A stretch of DNA of 64,000 bases from Nocardioides sp. Root122 (GTDB lineage Bacteria > Actinomycetota > Actinomycetes > Propionibacteriales > Nocardioidaceae), in contig NZ_LMDE01000005.1 in NCBI RefSeq assembly GCF_001425025.1, positions 32,517 to 96,516 of the forward strand. The letters run 5' to 3'. The position numbers were made by a program, and so were the translations under genes. Below are positions 53,249 to 63,576 of the stretch, piece by piece (the first letter of the stretch is position 1; the number at the start of each line of letters is the position of its first letter). The notes beneath the pieces are model-generated. The model was not told the origin of the DNA and searched no databases. It worked only from the letters and a program-made list of their open reading frames with translations.

Positions 53249-53254
53249 TAGGTT
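53249..53254 (+). promoter_or_regulatory. -10 element of the 53262 gene (leaderless)
   Basis: TAGGTT, 7 nt before the GTG at 53262. Confidence 0.5.
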
Positions 53255-53261
53255 CGGCCGC

Positions 53262-53753
53262 GTGGGAGGACGCGGCACCATCTGGTCGATCGGCGCGCTG
53301 TCCGTCGTGCTCGCCGGGCTGGTGGTCGGCATCGTCGTGCTGCTCGGCGCGGCGGAGTCCGCGGACGAGGGGCTCACGGCCGCGCAGCACGAGGTGGCGG
53401 GCGCCGCGCGGGCCGAGGCACTCGCCTTCCTGACCGTCGACCACCGCACCATGGACGTCGTGGTCGAGCGGGTGCTCGACGGGGCGACCGGTGAGTTCAA
53501 GGAGCAGTACGAGTCGCAGAGCCGGCGCCTGACCAGGGAGGCGACCCGCACCCGTGCCACCTCCGCCGGTGAGGTCGTGGCGCTGGGCGTGTCGCAGCTC
53601 GGCGACGACTCCGCGACCGTGCTGGTCGCCGCCAACAGCACCGTCACCAACACCAGGACCGACGAGCCGCAGGTGCGCTACTACCGCCTCGAGCTCGGCC
53701 TGGTGCGCCGGGACGGCCGGTGGCTCACCAGCAGCCTGAGGTTCGTGCGGTGA
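53262..53753 (+). CDS. Mce-associated-like membrane protein 1
   Basis: 163 residues. An N-terminal membrane helix (IGALSVVLAGLVVGIVVLLG) is followed by a soluble domain with AARAEALAFLTVDHRTMDVVVERVLDGATGEFKEQYESQ and ending in a beta-rich YYRLELGLVRRDGRWLTSSLRFVR. This is the layout of Mce-associated or NTF2-like proteins of actinobacteria, but no mce operon is here. The stop overlaps the next GTG (GTGA), and the two products look like related halves of one system. Confidence 0.78.
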   Translation: MGGRGTIWSIGALSVVLAGLVVGIVVLLGAAESADEGLTAAQHEVAGAARAEALAFLTVDHRTMDVVVERVLDGATGEFKEQYESQSRRLTREATRTRATSAGEVVALGVSQLGDDSATVLVAANSTVTNTRTDEPQVRYYRLELGLVRRDGRWLTSSLRFVR

Positions 53754-54277
53754 CCCGGACCGCACAGAGGCGCGTCGTCGCCGCGCTGGCCGTCCTCGTC
53801 GTGGCCGCCGCGGCCGTGCTCGCCTGGGCCTGGACCCAGCGCGACGACACGGCGGGTGCCGACATCACGAGCGCGTCCGCCGAGGAGGCGTCTGTCGCGT
53901 CCTCCGACGTCATGGACACCGTGCTCGAGGTCGCCGACGAGGCCGCCACCCGCGTCTACAGCTACTCCTGGAAGACGCTCGCCGACGACAAGGCCGCGGC
54001 GCGCGACCTGATGACCGGCACCATGCTCGACCAGTACGACCGCACGATGGCCGGGGTCGCCACGTCGAGCCGACGCGACCACCGCGTGGTCTCGGCCGAG
54101 GTGGTCGGCACGGCACTCGTGCACGCCACGACGTCGTACGCCCGGGTGCTGGTGTTCGTGAACCAGTCGACCGAGGGGACCGACCTGGACAGGCCCCGGC
54201 TCGACCTCGACCGCGTGCTCGTCACCCTCCGCCGCGTCGACGGCGACTGGCTGGTCAGCGAGCTGGACGCGCTGTGA
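53750..54277 (+). CDS. Mce-associated-like membrane protein 2
   Basis: 175 residues, same plan as the upstream product: one helix (VVAALAVLVVAAAAVLAWAW), then TRVYSYSWKTLADDKAAARDLMTGTMLDQYDRTM and a C-terminal strand LVTLRRVDGDWLVSELDAL. The segment EVADEAATRVYSYSW matches the position of the Mce-associated core of the neighbour. Translation is probably coupled through the GTGA overlap. Function unknown; membrane complex of the two is inference. Confidence 0.75.
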   Translation: MTRTAQRRVVAALAVLVVAAAAVLAWAWTQRDDTAGADITSASAEEASVASSDVMDTVLEVADEAATRVYSYSWKTLADDKAAARDLMTGTMLDQYDRTMAGVATSSRRDHRVVSAEVVGTALVHATTSYARVLVFVNQSTEGTDLDRPRLDLDRVLVTLRRVDGDWLVSELDAL

Positions 54278-54326
54278 GCACGGGCCGGCCCTTGTGGCGC
54301 AGCCCCGGGATGGGAAGGATCGCGGC

Positions 54327-55298
54327 GTGGACGACGTGACGACCGACCTGCTGATCATCGGTGCCGGACCGACGGGGCTCTACTCCGCCTACTACGCCGG
54401 CTTCCGCCAGATGAGCGTGGTCGTGGTCGACTCGCTGCCCGAGCTCGGCGGTCAGATCACCGCGATGTACCCCGAGAAGGCGATCCTGGACGTCGCCGGC
54501 TTCCCCAGCATCAAGGGGCGTGACCTCGTCGAGGGACTGGTGGCGCAGGCCGCCACCGCCGACCCGACGTACCTCCTCGACCGCACGGCGACGACGCTGG
54601 AGCACGGGGAGGACGACGTCGTCGTGACCCTCGACGACGGCACCCGGGTGACCGCTGCGGCTGTCCTGATCACCTCGGGCATCGGCAAGTTCAGCCCGCG
54701 GCCGCTGCCGGCAGGCGAGGGCTGGGTCGGGCGCGGCATGGAGTTCTTCGTGCCCAGCTTCGCGCCGTACGCCGGCAAGGACGTGGTGATCGTCGGCGGC
54801 GGGGACAGTGCCTTCGACTGGGCCCAGCACCTCGAGCCGATCGCCGCGTCCGTGACCCTCGTGCACCGGCGCGACGCCTTCCGTGCCCACGAGCGCACCG
54901 TGGCCGCGGTCAAGGAGTCCACCGTCGAGATCGTCACCAACGCCCAGGTCACCGAGTTGCGCGGCGACGGCCACCTCGAGGAGGTGGAGGTCAGCGTCGA
55001 CGGCCATGAGCCCCAGCTCCGCAAGGCGCAGGCGCTGGTCGCCGCACTCGGGTTCGTCGCCGACCTCGGCGCGATCCAGCAGTGGGGGCTGGTGACCTCC
55101 AAGCGGCACGTCGTCGTCGACTCCGCGATGCGCACGAACCTGGCGCGCGTCTTCGCGGCCGGCGACATCACCGACTACCCCGGCAAGGTCCGGCTGATCG
55201 CGGTCGGGTTCGGGGAGGCCGCGACCGCCGTCAACAACGCTGCCGTGGTCATCGACCCCACGGCCCACGTGTTCCCCGGCCACTCCAGCGAGGGCTGA
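54327..55298 (+). CDS. Thioredoxin-reductase-like ferredoxin/flavodoxin-NADP reductase
   Basis: 323 residues, FAD/NAD(P)-binding. The FAD loop is IIGAGPTGLYSAYYA, followed by SLPELGGQITAMYPEK, the NADPH loop VIVGGGDSAFDWA, and the FAD-ribityl motif VFAAGDITDYPGKVRLIAVGFGEAA. No redox CxxC disulfide is present between the domains, so it is the YumC-type FNR rather than a thioredoxin reductase. GGAAGG lies 8 nt before the GTG at 54327. It precedes the glycosyltransferase operon but ends before its operator. Confidence 0.9.
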   Translation: MDDVTTDLLIIGAGPTGLYSAYYAGFRQMSVVVVDSLPELGGQITAMYPEKAILDVAGFPSIKGRDLVEGLVAQAATADPTYLLDRTATTLEHGEDDVVVTLDDGTRVTAAAVLITSGIGKFSPRPLPAGEGWVGRGMEFFVPSFAPYAGKDVVIVGGGDSAFDWAQHLEPIAASVTLVHRRDAFRAHERTVAAVKESTVEIVTNAQVTELRGDGHLEEVEVSVDGHEPQLRKAQALVAALGFVADLGAIQQWGLVTSKRHVVVDSAMRTNLARVFAAGDITDYPGKVRLIAVGFGEAATAVNNAAVVIDPTAHVFPGHSSEG

Positions 55299-55319
55299 GA
55301 CCCGACCGGCCGCGCGGCC

Positions 55320-55342
55320 GCCTACCGACCAGTAGGCATAAT
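55320..55342 (+). promoter_or_regulatory. TetR-type operator and promoter of the glycosyltransferase operon
   Basis: Perfect inverted repeat GCCTAC-CGACCA-GTAGGC at 55320-55337, running into CATAAT (55337-55342), a good -10 with one mismatch to TATAAT. A repressor bound there would block the -35/-10 region. The start codon is 37 nt downstream. Confidence 0.7.
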
Positions 55343-55379
55343 GGGCGCACTCATCCACAGCACGCGAAAGGCAGAGCAC

Positions 55380-56654
55380 GTGCGCATCGCCATGCTGTCC
55401 TACCGGAGCAAGCCGCACTGCGGCGGCCAAGGCGTCTACATCCGCCACCTGAGCCGCGAGCTGGTGCGTCTCGGCCACGACGTCGAGGTGTTCTCCGGCC
55501 AGCCCTACCCCGACCTCGACGAGGGCGTGCGGCTCACCAAGGTGCCGAGCCTGGACCTCTACCGCGAGCCCGACCCCTTCCGGGTCCCGCGGCTCCGGGA
55601 GTTCCGCGACCGCATCGACGTCGAGGAGTTCCTCACGATGTGCACGGCCGGGTTCCCCGAGCCGAAGACCTTCAGCTCGCGCATCGCGCGGCTGATGAAG
55701 GAGCGGGCGGCCGACTTCGACATCGCCCACGACAACCAGGTGCTCGGCACCGGGATCATGGAGCTGGAGTCCTACGGCCTGCCGGTCGTGGCGACGATCC
55801 ACCACCCGATCACGATGGACCGTCGGATCGACCTCCAGACCGCCCCGGGCTGGCGCAAGCGGCTCACCCTGCGCCGGTGGTACGGCTTCCTGCGGATGCA
55901 GACCAAGGTCGCCAAGCGCTATCGCAAGGTGTTGACGCCCTCGGAGTCCTCCTCGCGCGACGTGGCCCGCGACTTCGGCGTGGACCCCGCTCGGCTGCAG
56001 ACGATCCTGCTCGGCGTCGACGACGTGTTCGCGCCGCCGACCGCGCCGCGCGTGCCCGGTCGGATCCTCGCCATGGCGAGCGCCGACGCGCCGATGAAGG
56101 GCATCGCGACGTTGCTCGAGGCCTTCGCCAAGCTCAGCGTGGAGCGCGATGTCTCGCTGGTGCTGGTCACCCGCCCCGAGCCGGGCGGGCGCACCGAGCA
56201 GCTCATCGACCAGCTCGGCATCGCCGACCGCGTCGAGTTCGTCAACGGCGTCAGCGACGAGGAGCTCGTGCGGGTGATGGGCTCGGCCGAGGTGGCCTGC
56301 GTGCCGTCGCTCTACGAGGGCTTCTCGCTGCCCACCGCCGAGCTGATGGCGTGCGCGACCCCGCTGGTCGTCTCGCGGGCGGGCGCGATCCCCGAGGTCG
56401 TCGGCCCCGACGGCGAGTGCGCCGACCTGGTGACGCCGGGCGACGTCGGCGAGCTGGAGCAGGCCCTCGCGGCCCTGCTCGACGACCCCGAGCGGCGTAC
56501 GGCGATGGGTGCGCGTGGCCGCGCCCGCGTCGAGGCGCTGTTCAGCTGGCGTGCCGTGGCCGAGGCCACCGCCGCCGCCTACGAGGAGACCATCGCCGCC
56601 TTCCGCGAGGAGCAGGGCCGGCAGGAGAAGGAGAGCCACCGTGCTGACCGTTGA
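55380..56654 (+). CDS. Glycosyltransferase family 4 protein
   Basis: 424 residues, GT-B fold. N-terminal acceptor side: RIAMLSYRSKPHCGGQGVYIRHLSRELVRLGHDVEVF. C-terminal donor side: GRILAMASADAPMKGIATLLEAFAKL and the nucleotide-sugar motif SLYEGFSLPTAELMACATPLVVSRAGAIPEVVG (E-x7-E). Sugar and acceptor unknown. The GTG at 55380 has AAAGG upstream and opens the conserved RIAMLSY. Overlaps the methyltransferase gene by 14 bp. First gene of a four-gene lipid- or glycan-like cluster. Confidence 0.92.
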   Translation: MRIAMLSYRSKPHCGGQGVYIRHLSRELVRLGHDVEVFSGQPYPDLDEGVRLTKVPSLDLYREPDPFRVPRLREFRDRIDVEEFLTMCTAGFPEPKTFSSRIARLMKERAADFDIAHDNQVLGTGIMELESYGLPVVATIHHPITMDRRIDLQTAPGWRKRLTLRRWYGFLRMQTKVAKRYRKVLTPSESSSRDVARDFGVDPARLQTILLGVDDVFAPPTAPRVPGRILAMASADAPMKGIATLLEAFAKLSVERDVSLVLVTRPEPGGRTEQLIDQLGIADRVEFVNGVSDEELVRVMGSAEVACVPSLYEGFSLPTAELMACATPLVVSRAGAIPEVVGPDGECADLVTPGDVGELEQALAALLDDPERRTAMGARGRARVEALFSWRAVAEATAAAYEETIAAFREEQGRQEKESHRADR

Positions 56655-57374
56655 CTTCGACCGCCTCGGCCTCCGGCCGGGTGAGCGGGTGCTCGACATG
56701 GGCTGCGGCGCCGGCCGCCACGCCTTCGAGATGTACAAGCGGGGCGCCGACGTCATCGCCTTCGACCAGGACGCCGACGAGCTGGCGACGGTGCGCGAGT
56801 GGTTCGCCGCGATGCGCGAGGCCGGCGAGGTGCCCGCTGGCGCCGAGGCCGACGTCAAGGAGGGCGACGCGCTCGCGCTGCCGTTCGCCGACGGCGAGTT
56901 CGACCGGATCGTGGCGGCCGAGGTCCTCGAGCACATCCCCGCCGACATCCAGGCCATCCACGAGCTGGTCCGGGTGCTCCGTCCGGGCGGCACCCTGGCC
57001 GTGAGCGTGCCGCGGTGGTTCCCCGAGATCGTCAACTGGAAGCTGTCCGACGACTACCACAACGTCGAGGGCGGCCACATCCGGATCTACACGCAGGAAG
57101 AGCTCGTCGACAAGGTCACCAAGGCCGGGATGACCTTCGTGGGCAAGGACTATGCCCACGGCCTGCACGCGCCCTACTGGTGGATCAAGTGCGCCGTCGG
57201 GGTGACCAACGACGACCACCCGCTGGCGAAGGCCTACCACAAGCTCCTGGTCTGGGAGATCATGGAGAACCCCAAGGCGCTGCAGCTCGCCGGCAAGGTC
57301 CTCGACCCGATCATCGGCAAGAGCATGGTGCTCTACTTCACCAAGCCCTCGACCGGGCCGGCCGCCTCGGACGC

Positions 57375-57378
<4 letters not shown>
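56641..57378 (+). CDS. Class I SAM-dependent methyltransferase, operon gene 2
   Basis: 245 residues. SAM motif I is VLDMGCGAGRHAFEMY, motif II DVIAFDQDADEL, and motif III region LPFADGEFDRIVAAEVLEHIP. A later segment NWKLSDDYHNVEGGHIRIYTQEELVDKV and WWIKCAVG follow a UbiE-like plan. The GTG start lies inside the glycosyltransferase gene, and its stop overlaps the ATG of the prenyltransferase-like gene (ATGA). Substrate unknown. Confidence 0.92.
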
Positions 57379-59126
<1,748 letters not shown>

Positions 59127-59214
59127 CTAGTGCGGTCACACTCGCGACCCGACGCCCGTCAGGTGGGTGGAAGCAACCACCGCCCCACCACCGACACGGA
59201 CACAGGAGCACGTC

Positions 59215-59559
59215 ATGAGCAACCACACCATCGTCATCCCCGCCGCGGACCTCGCCGCTGTCACCGAGTTCTACAAGGTCGCCTGGGAAGCCGAGCCGCA
59301 CACCGAGACGCCCTACTACGTGGGCTTCAACCTCGACGGCCAGGAGATCGGCCTCAATCCCCAGGGGAAGCGCGACCAGATGGCCGGGCCGGTCGTCTAC
59401 TGGAAGACCGACGACCTCGGCGCGAAGGTCGCCGCGGTCGAGGCGGCCGGCGGGACTGTCGTACGACCCGTCACGGCGGTCGGCGGCGGCACGTCGCTGG
59501 CGCTGATGACCGATCCGGCGGGCAACCAGGTCGGCTTCATCACGCAGGCCCAGCCGTAG
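59215..59559 (+). CDS. VOC (glyoxalase/dioxygenase superfamily) protein
   Basis: 114 residues, one VOC module pair. It begins NHTIVIPAADLAAVTEFYKVAWEAEPH and ends LALMTDPAGNQVGFITQAQP. The usual metal ligands are incomplete: His at the start and Glu near the end are not clear, so it may bind a ligand rather than catalyse. AGGAG lies just before the ATG. Function unknown. Confidence 0.85.
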   Translation: MSNHTIVIPAADLAAVTEFYKVAWEAEPHTETPYYVGFNLDGQEIGLNPQGKRDQMAGPVVYWKTDDLGAKVAAVEAAGGTVVRPVTAVGGGTSLALMTDPAGNQVGFITQAQP

Positions 59560-59562
59560 TTC

Positions 59563-60858
59563 CTAGCCGGCAGCGTCGTCGAGCCGGGAGATCTCCTCCG
59601 GCTCGATGCCGCTGTCGGCCTCGAGGCCGTGCCGCCAGGTGTTCCAGTGCCAGGTGAGGTAGCGGTCCACCGCGCGCACTGCGTGGGTGCTGCGGATGGA
59701 GTGGAAGACGTCGAAGGCGTGCTGGGCGCCCGGCACCTCGGCGTAGACCACCGACTTGCGGGACGTGCGCCGCAGCTCGGCGACGAACAGCCGGGCCTGG
59801 TCGACCGACACCAGGCTGTCGCGCTCGCCGTGGATGACGAAGAAGTCGGGCGCGTCGGGGGTGACCCGCAGGATCGGCGACGCGGCCTCGTAGACCTCGG
59901 GCGCGTCCTTCCACGTGGTCTGCATGACGCGCGGGCTCAGGAAGCCGTCACGCATGCTGATCGCGTTGCCCAGGCCGGTCGAGCCGGCGAAGTCGTAAAC
60001 GCCGTAGAAGGGCACGGCCGCCTGCACGCTGGTGTCGGCGTCCTCGAAGCCCGGCTGGAAGGCCGGGTCGCCGGGCGTGAGCGCCGCGAGCGCGGTGAGA
60101 TGACCGCCGGCCGAACCGCCCGTGATGACGAGGTAGTCCGGGTCACCGCCGTAGTCGGCGATGTTGTCCTTGATCCAGGCAATGGCGCGCTTGACGTCGA
60201 CGACGTGCGCCGGCCACGGGTCGCGGGGCGCGAGGCGGTAGTTGATGGCCACGCAGACCCAGCCCTTGGCGGCCATCTGGTTCATCAGCGGACGGCCCTG
60301 GTGCTCCTTCTGGCCGAGGGTCCAGGCGCCGCCGTGGACCTGCAGCAGCACCGGCGCGTCCTTGATCGCGTCCTGGCCGGCCGGGAGGTAGATGTCGAGG
60401 TGCCCGCGGCGGCCGGCCTCGGAGTAGGGCAGGTTCCTGATCACCCGCACGCCCTCGTGGGCGAAGTTGAACGGCCGGACCAGGCGGCGCCACGGCGTGG
60501 CCAGGTCGGCCGGCGAGGGCACGTCGTCGAGCTGCTCGACGTAGTCCACGCCGAGGCCCTCGACGAGCGCCTCCTCGAAGTCGTCCTTCGCGCGGTGGCT
60601 CTCCCGCACGACGCGGGTCAGGCCCAGCGCACTGGCGCCCGCGAGGACGAGGCCCGCCTTGGCCCTCCAGCCTGCGCGGCGTCCCTTGGTCAGGTGGGCG
60701 ACCGCGTCCACGGCCGTGAGCGCGAGCATCTGCGGGGCCGTCTCGCCGAAGATCCACCCGGCCGGGAAGGCGGCGAGCCCGGAGCGCTGTCCGCGCGGGG
60801 GCCGGAGGGTGTTGGCGGTCAGGGCGGCGACGATCGCTTGGCGGCGCAGGAAACTCAC
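59563..60858 (-). CDS. Alpha/beta hydrolase of the hormone-sensitive-lipase family
   Basis: 431 residues. The oxyanion motif HGGAW, the nucleophile elbow GGSAGG (Ser at about 235), the late Asp in HGERDSLV and the His in GAQHAFD complete the HSL-type triad. Two N-terminal hydrophobic stretches suggest membrane association (MLALTAVDAVAHLTKG; AGLVLAGASALGLTRV). It resembles mycobacterial Lip esterases. The GTG is supported by TAGGTT 7 nt upstream. Confidence 0.88.
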   Translation of the reverse strand: MSFLRRQAIVAALTANTLRPPRGQRSGLAAFPAGWIFGETAPQMLALTAVDAVAHLTKGRRAGWRAKAGLVLAGASALGLTRVVRESHRAKDDFEEALVEGLGVDYVEQLDDVPSPADLATPWRRLVRPFNFAHEGVRVIRNLPYSEAGRRGHLDIYLPAGQDAIKDAPVLLQVHGGAWTLGQKEHQGRPLMNQMAAKGWVCVAINYRLAPRDPWPAHVVDVKRAIAWIKDNIADYGGDPDYLVITGGSAGGHLTALAALTPGDPAFQPGFEDADTSVQAAVPFYGVYDFAGSTGLGNAISMRDGFLSPRVMQTTWKDAPEVYEAASPILRVTPDAPDFFVIHGERDSLVSVDQARLFVAELRRTSRKSVVYAEVPGAQHAFDVFHSIRSTHAVRAVDRYLTWHWNTWRHGLEADSGIEPEEISRLDDAAG

Positions 60859-60865
60859 GCGACCA

Positions 60866-60871
60866 AACCTA
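60866..60871 (-). promoter_or_regulatory. -10 element of the HSL-like gene (leaderless)
   Basis: TAGGTT on the minus strand, 7 nt before the GTG at 60858. Confidence 0.5.
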
Positions 60872-60882
60872 CTCGTCGGTAC

Positions 60883-60888
60883 TACGGT
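60883..60888 (+). promoter_or_regulatory. -10 element of the APH-fold kinase gene (60897)
   Basis: TACGGT, 8 nt before the ATG, divergent from the HSL promoter and 11 nt from it. Confidence 0.45.
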
Positions 60889-60896
60889 GCGCGTCG

Positions 60897-61787
60897 ATGA
60901 GTGGGATGCATGCCGGAGAGGTCGTCATCGACGACGAGACCGTACGCCGACTGGTGGACGCACAGCTCCCCGAGTGGGCCGGACTGCCGCTGCGCCGGCT
61001 CCCGCCGACCGGCACCGACAACCAGCTGTTCCGGCTCGGGGACGACCTGCTCCTGCGGCTGCCGCGGATCGACTGGGCCGCCGACTCGGCCGTGCAGGAG
61101 CACGAGTGGCTGCCGCGGCTCGCGCCGCACCTCCCGGTCCCGATCCCGGCGCCCGTGGCGCTCGGGCGGCCCGGTGAGGGCTACCCCTGGCACTGGACCG
61201 TGGTGCCGTGGATCGAGGGCGACAACCCGACGCCCTCGACCTTCGACCCCGCCGAGTGGGCCGTGTCGCTGGGCACCTTCGTCCGGGCGTGCCGGGACGT
61301 GCCGGGGATGGGCGGACCGGTGAAGACCGAGGGTCGCGGCGCGCCGCTCCCGTCCCTGGACGCGTGGGTGCAGGAGTGGACGGCCAGGGCCGACCCCGCC
61401 GAGGTGTCGCGCGACGCCGTGCTCGCGGTGTGGGCCGACGCGCTGGCCGCACCGGCGTACGACGGCGAGGCCAGGTGGTTCCACGGCGACCTGCACGAGG
61501 GCAACCTCCTGGTCCGCGACGGGCGCCTGGCAGCGGTCATCGACTGGGGTGCCGCCGGCCGCGGCGACCCGGCGATCGAGCTCAACGCCATGTGGGGCTA
61601 CCTGCCGGGGTCGGCGGCCGACCTCTACCGCGCCACCGTCGGCCTCGACGAGGCGGCGTACCGCCGGGCACGGGGCTTCGCGTTGGCGCCGTCGATCAGC
61701 GCCTCGACCTACTATCGCGAGACCGCGCCAGAGATCGCGCGCGGCGCGCTCGAGACGGTCCGGCGGCTCATCGCCTCGCTCGGCTGA
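60897..61787 (+). CDS. Aminoglycoside-phosphotransferase family protein
   Basis: 296 residues, third APH-fold gene of the window. Complete kinase motifs: the ATP-pocket GTDNQLFRLGDDLLLRLP, the hinge TVVPWIEGDNP, the catalytic HGDLHEGNLLVRDG, and DWGAAGRGDPAIELN. Known relatives include phosphotransferases for antibiotics and for small alcohols; sequence alone does not decide. It is followed by a flavin oxidoreductase in the same direction. Confidence 0.88.
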   Translation: MSGMHAGEVVIDDETVRRLVDAQLPEWAGLPLRRLPPTGTDNQLFRLGDDLLLRLPRIDWAADSAVQEHEWLPRLAPHLPVPIPAPVALGRPGEGYPWHWTVVPWIEGDNPTPSTFDPAEWAVSLGTFVRACRDVPGMGGPVKTEGRGAPLPSLDAWVQEWTARADPAEVSRDAVLAVWADALAAPAYDGEARWFHGDLHEGNLLVRDGRLAAVIDWGAAGRGDPAIELNAMWGYLPGSAADLYRATVGLDEAAYRRARGFALAPSISASTYYRETAPEIARGALETVRRLIASLG

Positions 61788-61820
61788 CCCCTGCGCGGGG
61801 CCTGGCGGCATGATCGGTGC

Positions 61821-62606
61821 ATGACCACGCGCCGCGGACTGTTCGTCGCCCCCTTCGACCAGCTCGCCGACCCCGGCGTCGTCGGTGAGCTCGCGGCATC
61901 GGCCGAGGCAGCGGGGTGGGACGGCTTCTTCGTGTGGGACCACTTGCTCTACGGCGACCGGGTCACCGACATCGCCGACGTCTGGACGTGCTGCGCGGCG
62001 GTCGCGATGCGCACCGAGCGCCTGGTGCTCGGCCCGATGGTCACGCCGCTGGCGCGGCGACGGCCGCAGGTGCTGGCTCGACAGGCGGCCAGCCTGGCCA
62101 CCCTCTCGGGCGGGCGGTTCGTGCTGGGCCTGGGGCTCGGCGACGACTGGGTGGGGGAGTTCAGCGCCTTCGGGGACGAGGCCGACCCGCGCACTCGCGG
62201 GCGGATGCTCGACGACGGGCTCGAGCTGCTCACCGCGCTGCTGTCGGGCGAACCGGTGGACCACGACGGTGAGCACTACGCCGCGCGAGGGGTGAGGTTC
62301 CGTCCCGCGCCACAGGTTCCGATCTGGCTCGCCGGACGCTACGGGAACCGGGCGCCGATGCGGCGCGCTGCGGGCCACGACGGGTTCTTCGTCATCGGCC
62401 TCGACGGGCCGGACGACCTGGACCGGGTGACCACCTCGCTCGCCGAGCACGCGCCACGTCCTGGGTTCGACGTGGTCGTCGACCTGCAGCCCGACCAGGA
62501 CCCGGCCGCGTGGTCCGACCGCGGCGCCTCGTGGGTGCTGACGCGGATCGGTCCCTACGACATCGACCTCGACCGCGTGCGCGCCATCGTGGACGCCGGT
62601 CCCTGA
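61821..62606 (+). CDS. LLM-class flavin-dependent oxidoreductase
   Basis: 261 residues, luciferase-like TIM barrel. It shows GLFVAPFDQLADPGVVGELAASAEAAGWDGFFVWDH, RTERLVLGPMVTPLARRRPQVLARQAASLATLSGGRFVLGLGLG, and PAPQVPIWLAGRYGNRAPMRRAAGHDGFFV. F420 or FMN use cannot be decided. It is shorter than the 3397 product. CATGAT lies 6 nt before the ATG as a possible -10. Confidence 0.88.
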   Translation: MTTRRGLFVAPFDQLADPGVVGELAASAEAAGWDGFFVWDHLLYGDRVTDIADVWTCCAAVAMRTERLVLGPMVTPLARRRPQVLARQAASLATLSGGRFVLGLGLGDDWVGEFSAFGDEADPRTRGRMLDDGLELLTALLSGEPVDHDGEHYAARGVRFRPAPQVPIWLAGRYGNRAPMRRAAGHDGFFVIGLDGPDDLDRVTTSLAEHAPRPGFDVVVDLQPDQDPAAWSDRGASWVLTRIGPYDIDLDRVRAIVDAGP

Positions 62607-62615
62607 CGGTCCGCC

Positions 62616-62963
62616 TCAGCCCGGCCCGACGACGAAGACGACCTCGCTCGGCTCGGCGTCGACGTCGCCGAGGACCGTGACGTCGACCAACCCCGGCTCG
62701 ACGCCGCACGCGTCGTGCTCGCGGTGGTGGACGTCGCGCAACGACAGCAGTCCTTCCGACTCGACGGTGAACCGGCCGAGGACCAGGAGGCCCGGTCTCG
62801 CCGACTCCGCGAACGAGGCGAGGGTCGGACCGTCAGCGACGCTCCGCACCCCGACGGCGATGCAGTCCACGGTGGCAGCGCACGCGCGTCCTCCGAAGGT
62901 CGTCGGTGGCGTGAAGTCCTCGCGTCCGACGACGAGGAGGAGGGAGCTCGGCGGCTCGATCAT
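62616..62963 (-). CDS. Conserved small hypothetical protein
   Basis: 115 residues, not recognised. Begins IEPPSSLLLVVGREDFTPPTTFGGRACAATVDC, with two Cys close together, and ends DVDAEPSEVVFVVGPG. Acidic, no membrane segment. It is on the minus strand between two plus-strand genes, with the stop 9 nt after the oxidoreductase stop. An earlier start at 63020 would overlap the kinase-like gene; the ATG at 62963 is preferred. Confidence 0.6.
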   Translation of the reverse strand: MIEPPSSLLLVVGREDFTPPTTFGGRACAATVDCIAVGVRSVADGPTLASFAESARPGLLVLGRFTVESEGLLSLRDVHHREHDACGVEPGLVDVTVLGDVDAEPSEVVFVVGPG

Positions 62964-62994
62964 CGGACTCACCGGCTCATCCTGCCCGACCGGG

Positions 62995-63000
62995 GATACT
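62995..63000 (+). promoter_or_regulatory. -10 element of the P-loop kinase gene (leaderless)
   Basis: GATACT, 6 nt before the GTG at 63007, the same hexamer and spacing as rarA. Confidence 0.5.
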
Positions 63001-63006
63001 CGTTCC

Positions 63007-63501
63007 GTGGGTGTACGCAACTACCTGCTCGAGGGCGTGTCGGGCACCGGGAAGACCTCGGTCTGCCGCGAGCTGCAGCGACGTGGTCACCACGCGGTCA
63101 ACGGCGACACGGACCTCGCCTACCAGGGCGACCCCGTCACCGGTCGGCCGATCGACAGTGCTGTGCACGAGCACCACATCTGGGACGTCGGACGCGTGCG
63201 TCAGCTGGTCGCCGACCACCGCGCCCCCGTCACCTTCTTCTGCGGGGGCTCCCGCAACCACGCGTCGTTCCTCGACGTGTTCGACGAGGTCTTCGTGCTC
63301 GAGGTGGACCTGGAGACGCTGCTCCGTCGGCTCGCCCAGCGGGGGGATGACGAGTGGGGTGGCAAGCCGGAGGAGCGCGACCTCGTCGTACGGCTTCACC
63401 GCACGGGCGAGGACGTTCCGGTCGGGGTCCCCATCGACGCCACCCGCCCGCTGACGGAGGTCGTCAACGAGATCCTGCGCCTGGCCGACGTACCTGTCTG
63501 A
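63007..63501 (+). CDS. P-loop nucleoside/gluconate-kinase-like ATPase
   Basis: 164 residues. Walker A GVSGTGKTS is at residues 9-17 and the rest is short: GHHAVNGDTDLAYQGDP, VTFFCGGSRNHASFLDVFDEVFVLEVDLETLLRRL, KPEERDLVVRLHR, VPIDATRPLTEVVNEIL. The DEVFVLEVD and the Arg-rich lid stretch fit small kinases of the gluconokinase/adenylate-kinase group. Substrate unknown. The GTG at 63007 is set by GATACT. Confidence 0.8.
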   Translation: MGVRNYLLEGVSGTGKTSVCRELQRRGHHAVNGDTDLAYQGDPVTGRPIDSAVHEHHIWDVGRVRQLVADHRAPVTFFCGGSRNHASFLDVFDEVFVLEVDLETLLRRLAQRGDDEWGGKPEERDLVVRLHRTGEDVPVGVPIDATRPLTEVVNEILRLADVPV

Positions 63502-63576
63502 GCCGCGGCCACGGCTGGCGCGGCTGGACGTGCCTGTGGCCCGCCAGTGTGGGGATTGGCGGGGTGAGGGGCGGGG

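Noticed and set aside
54255..57035. A 926-codon antisense frame across the FNR and glycosyltransferase genes
   Set aside because: Antisense shadow; the plus-strand genes have complete motifs.
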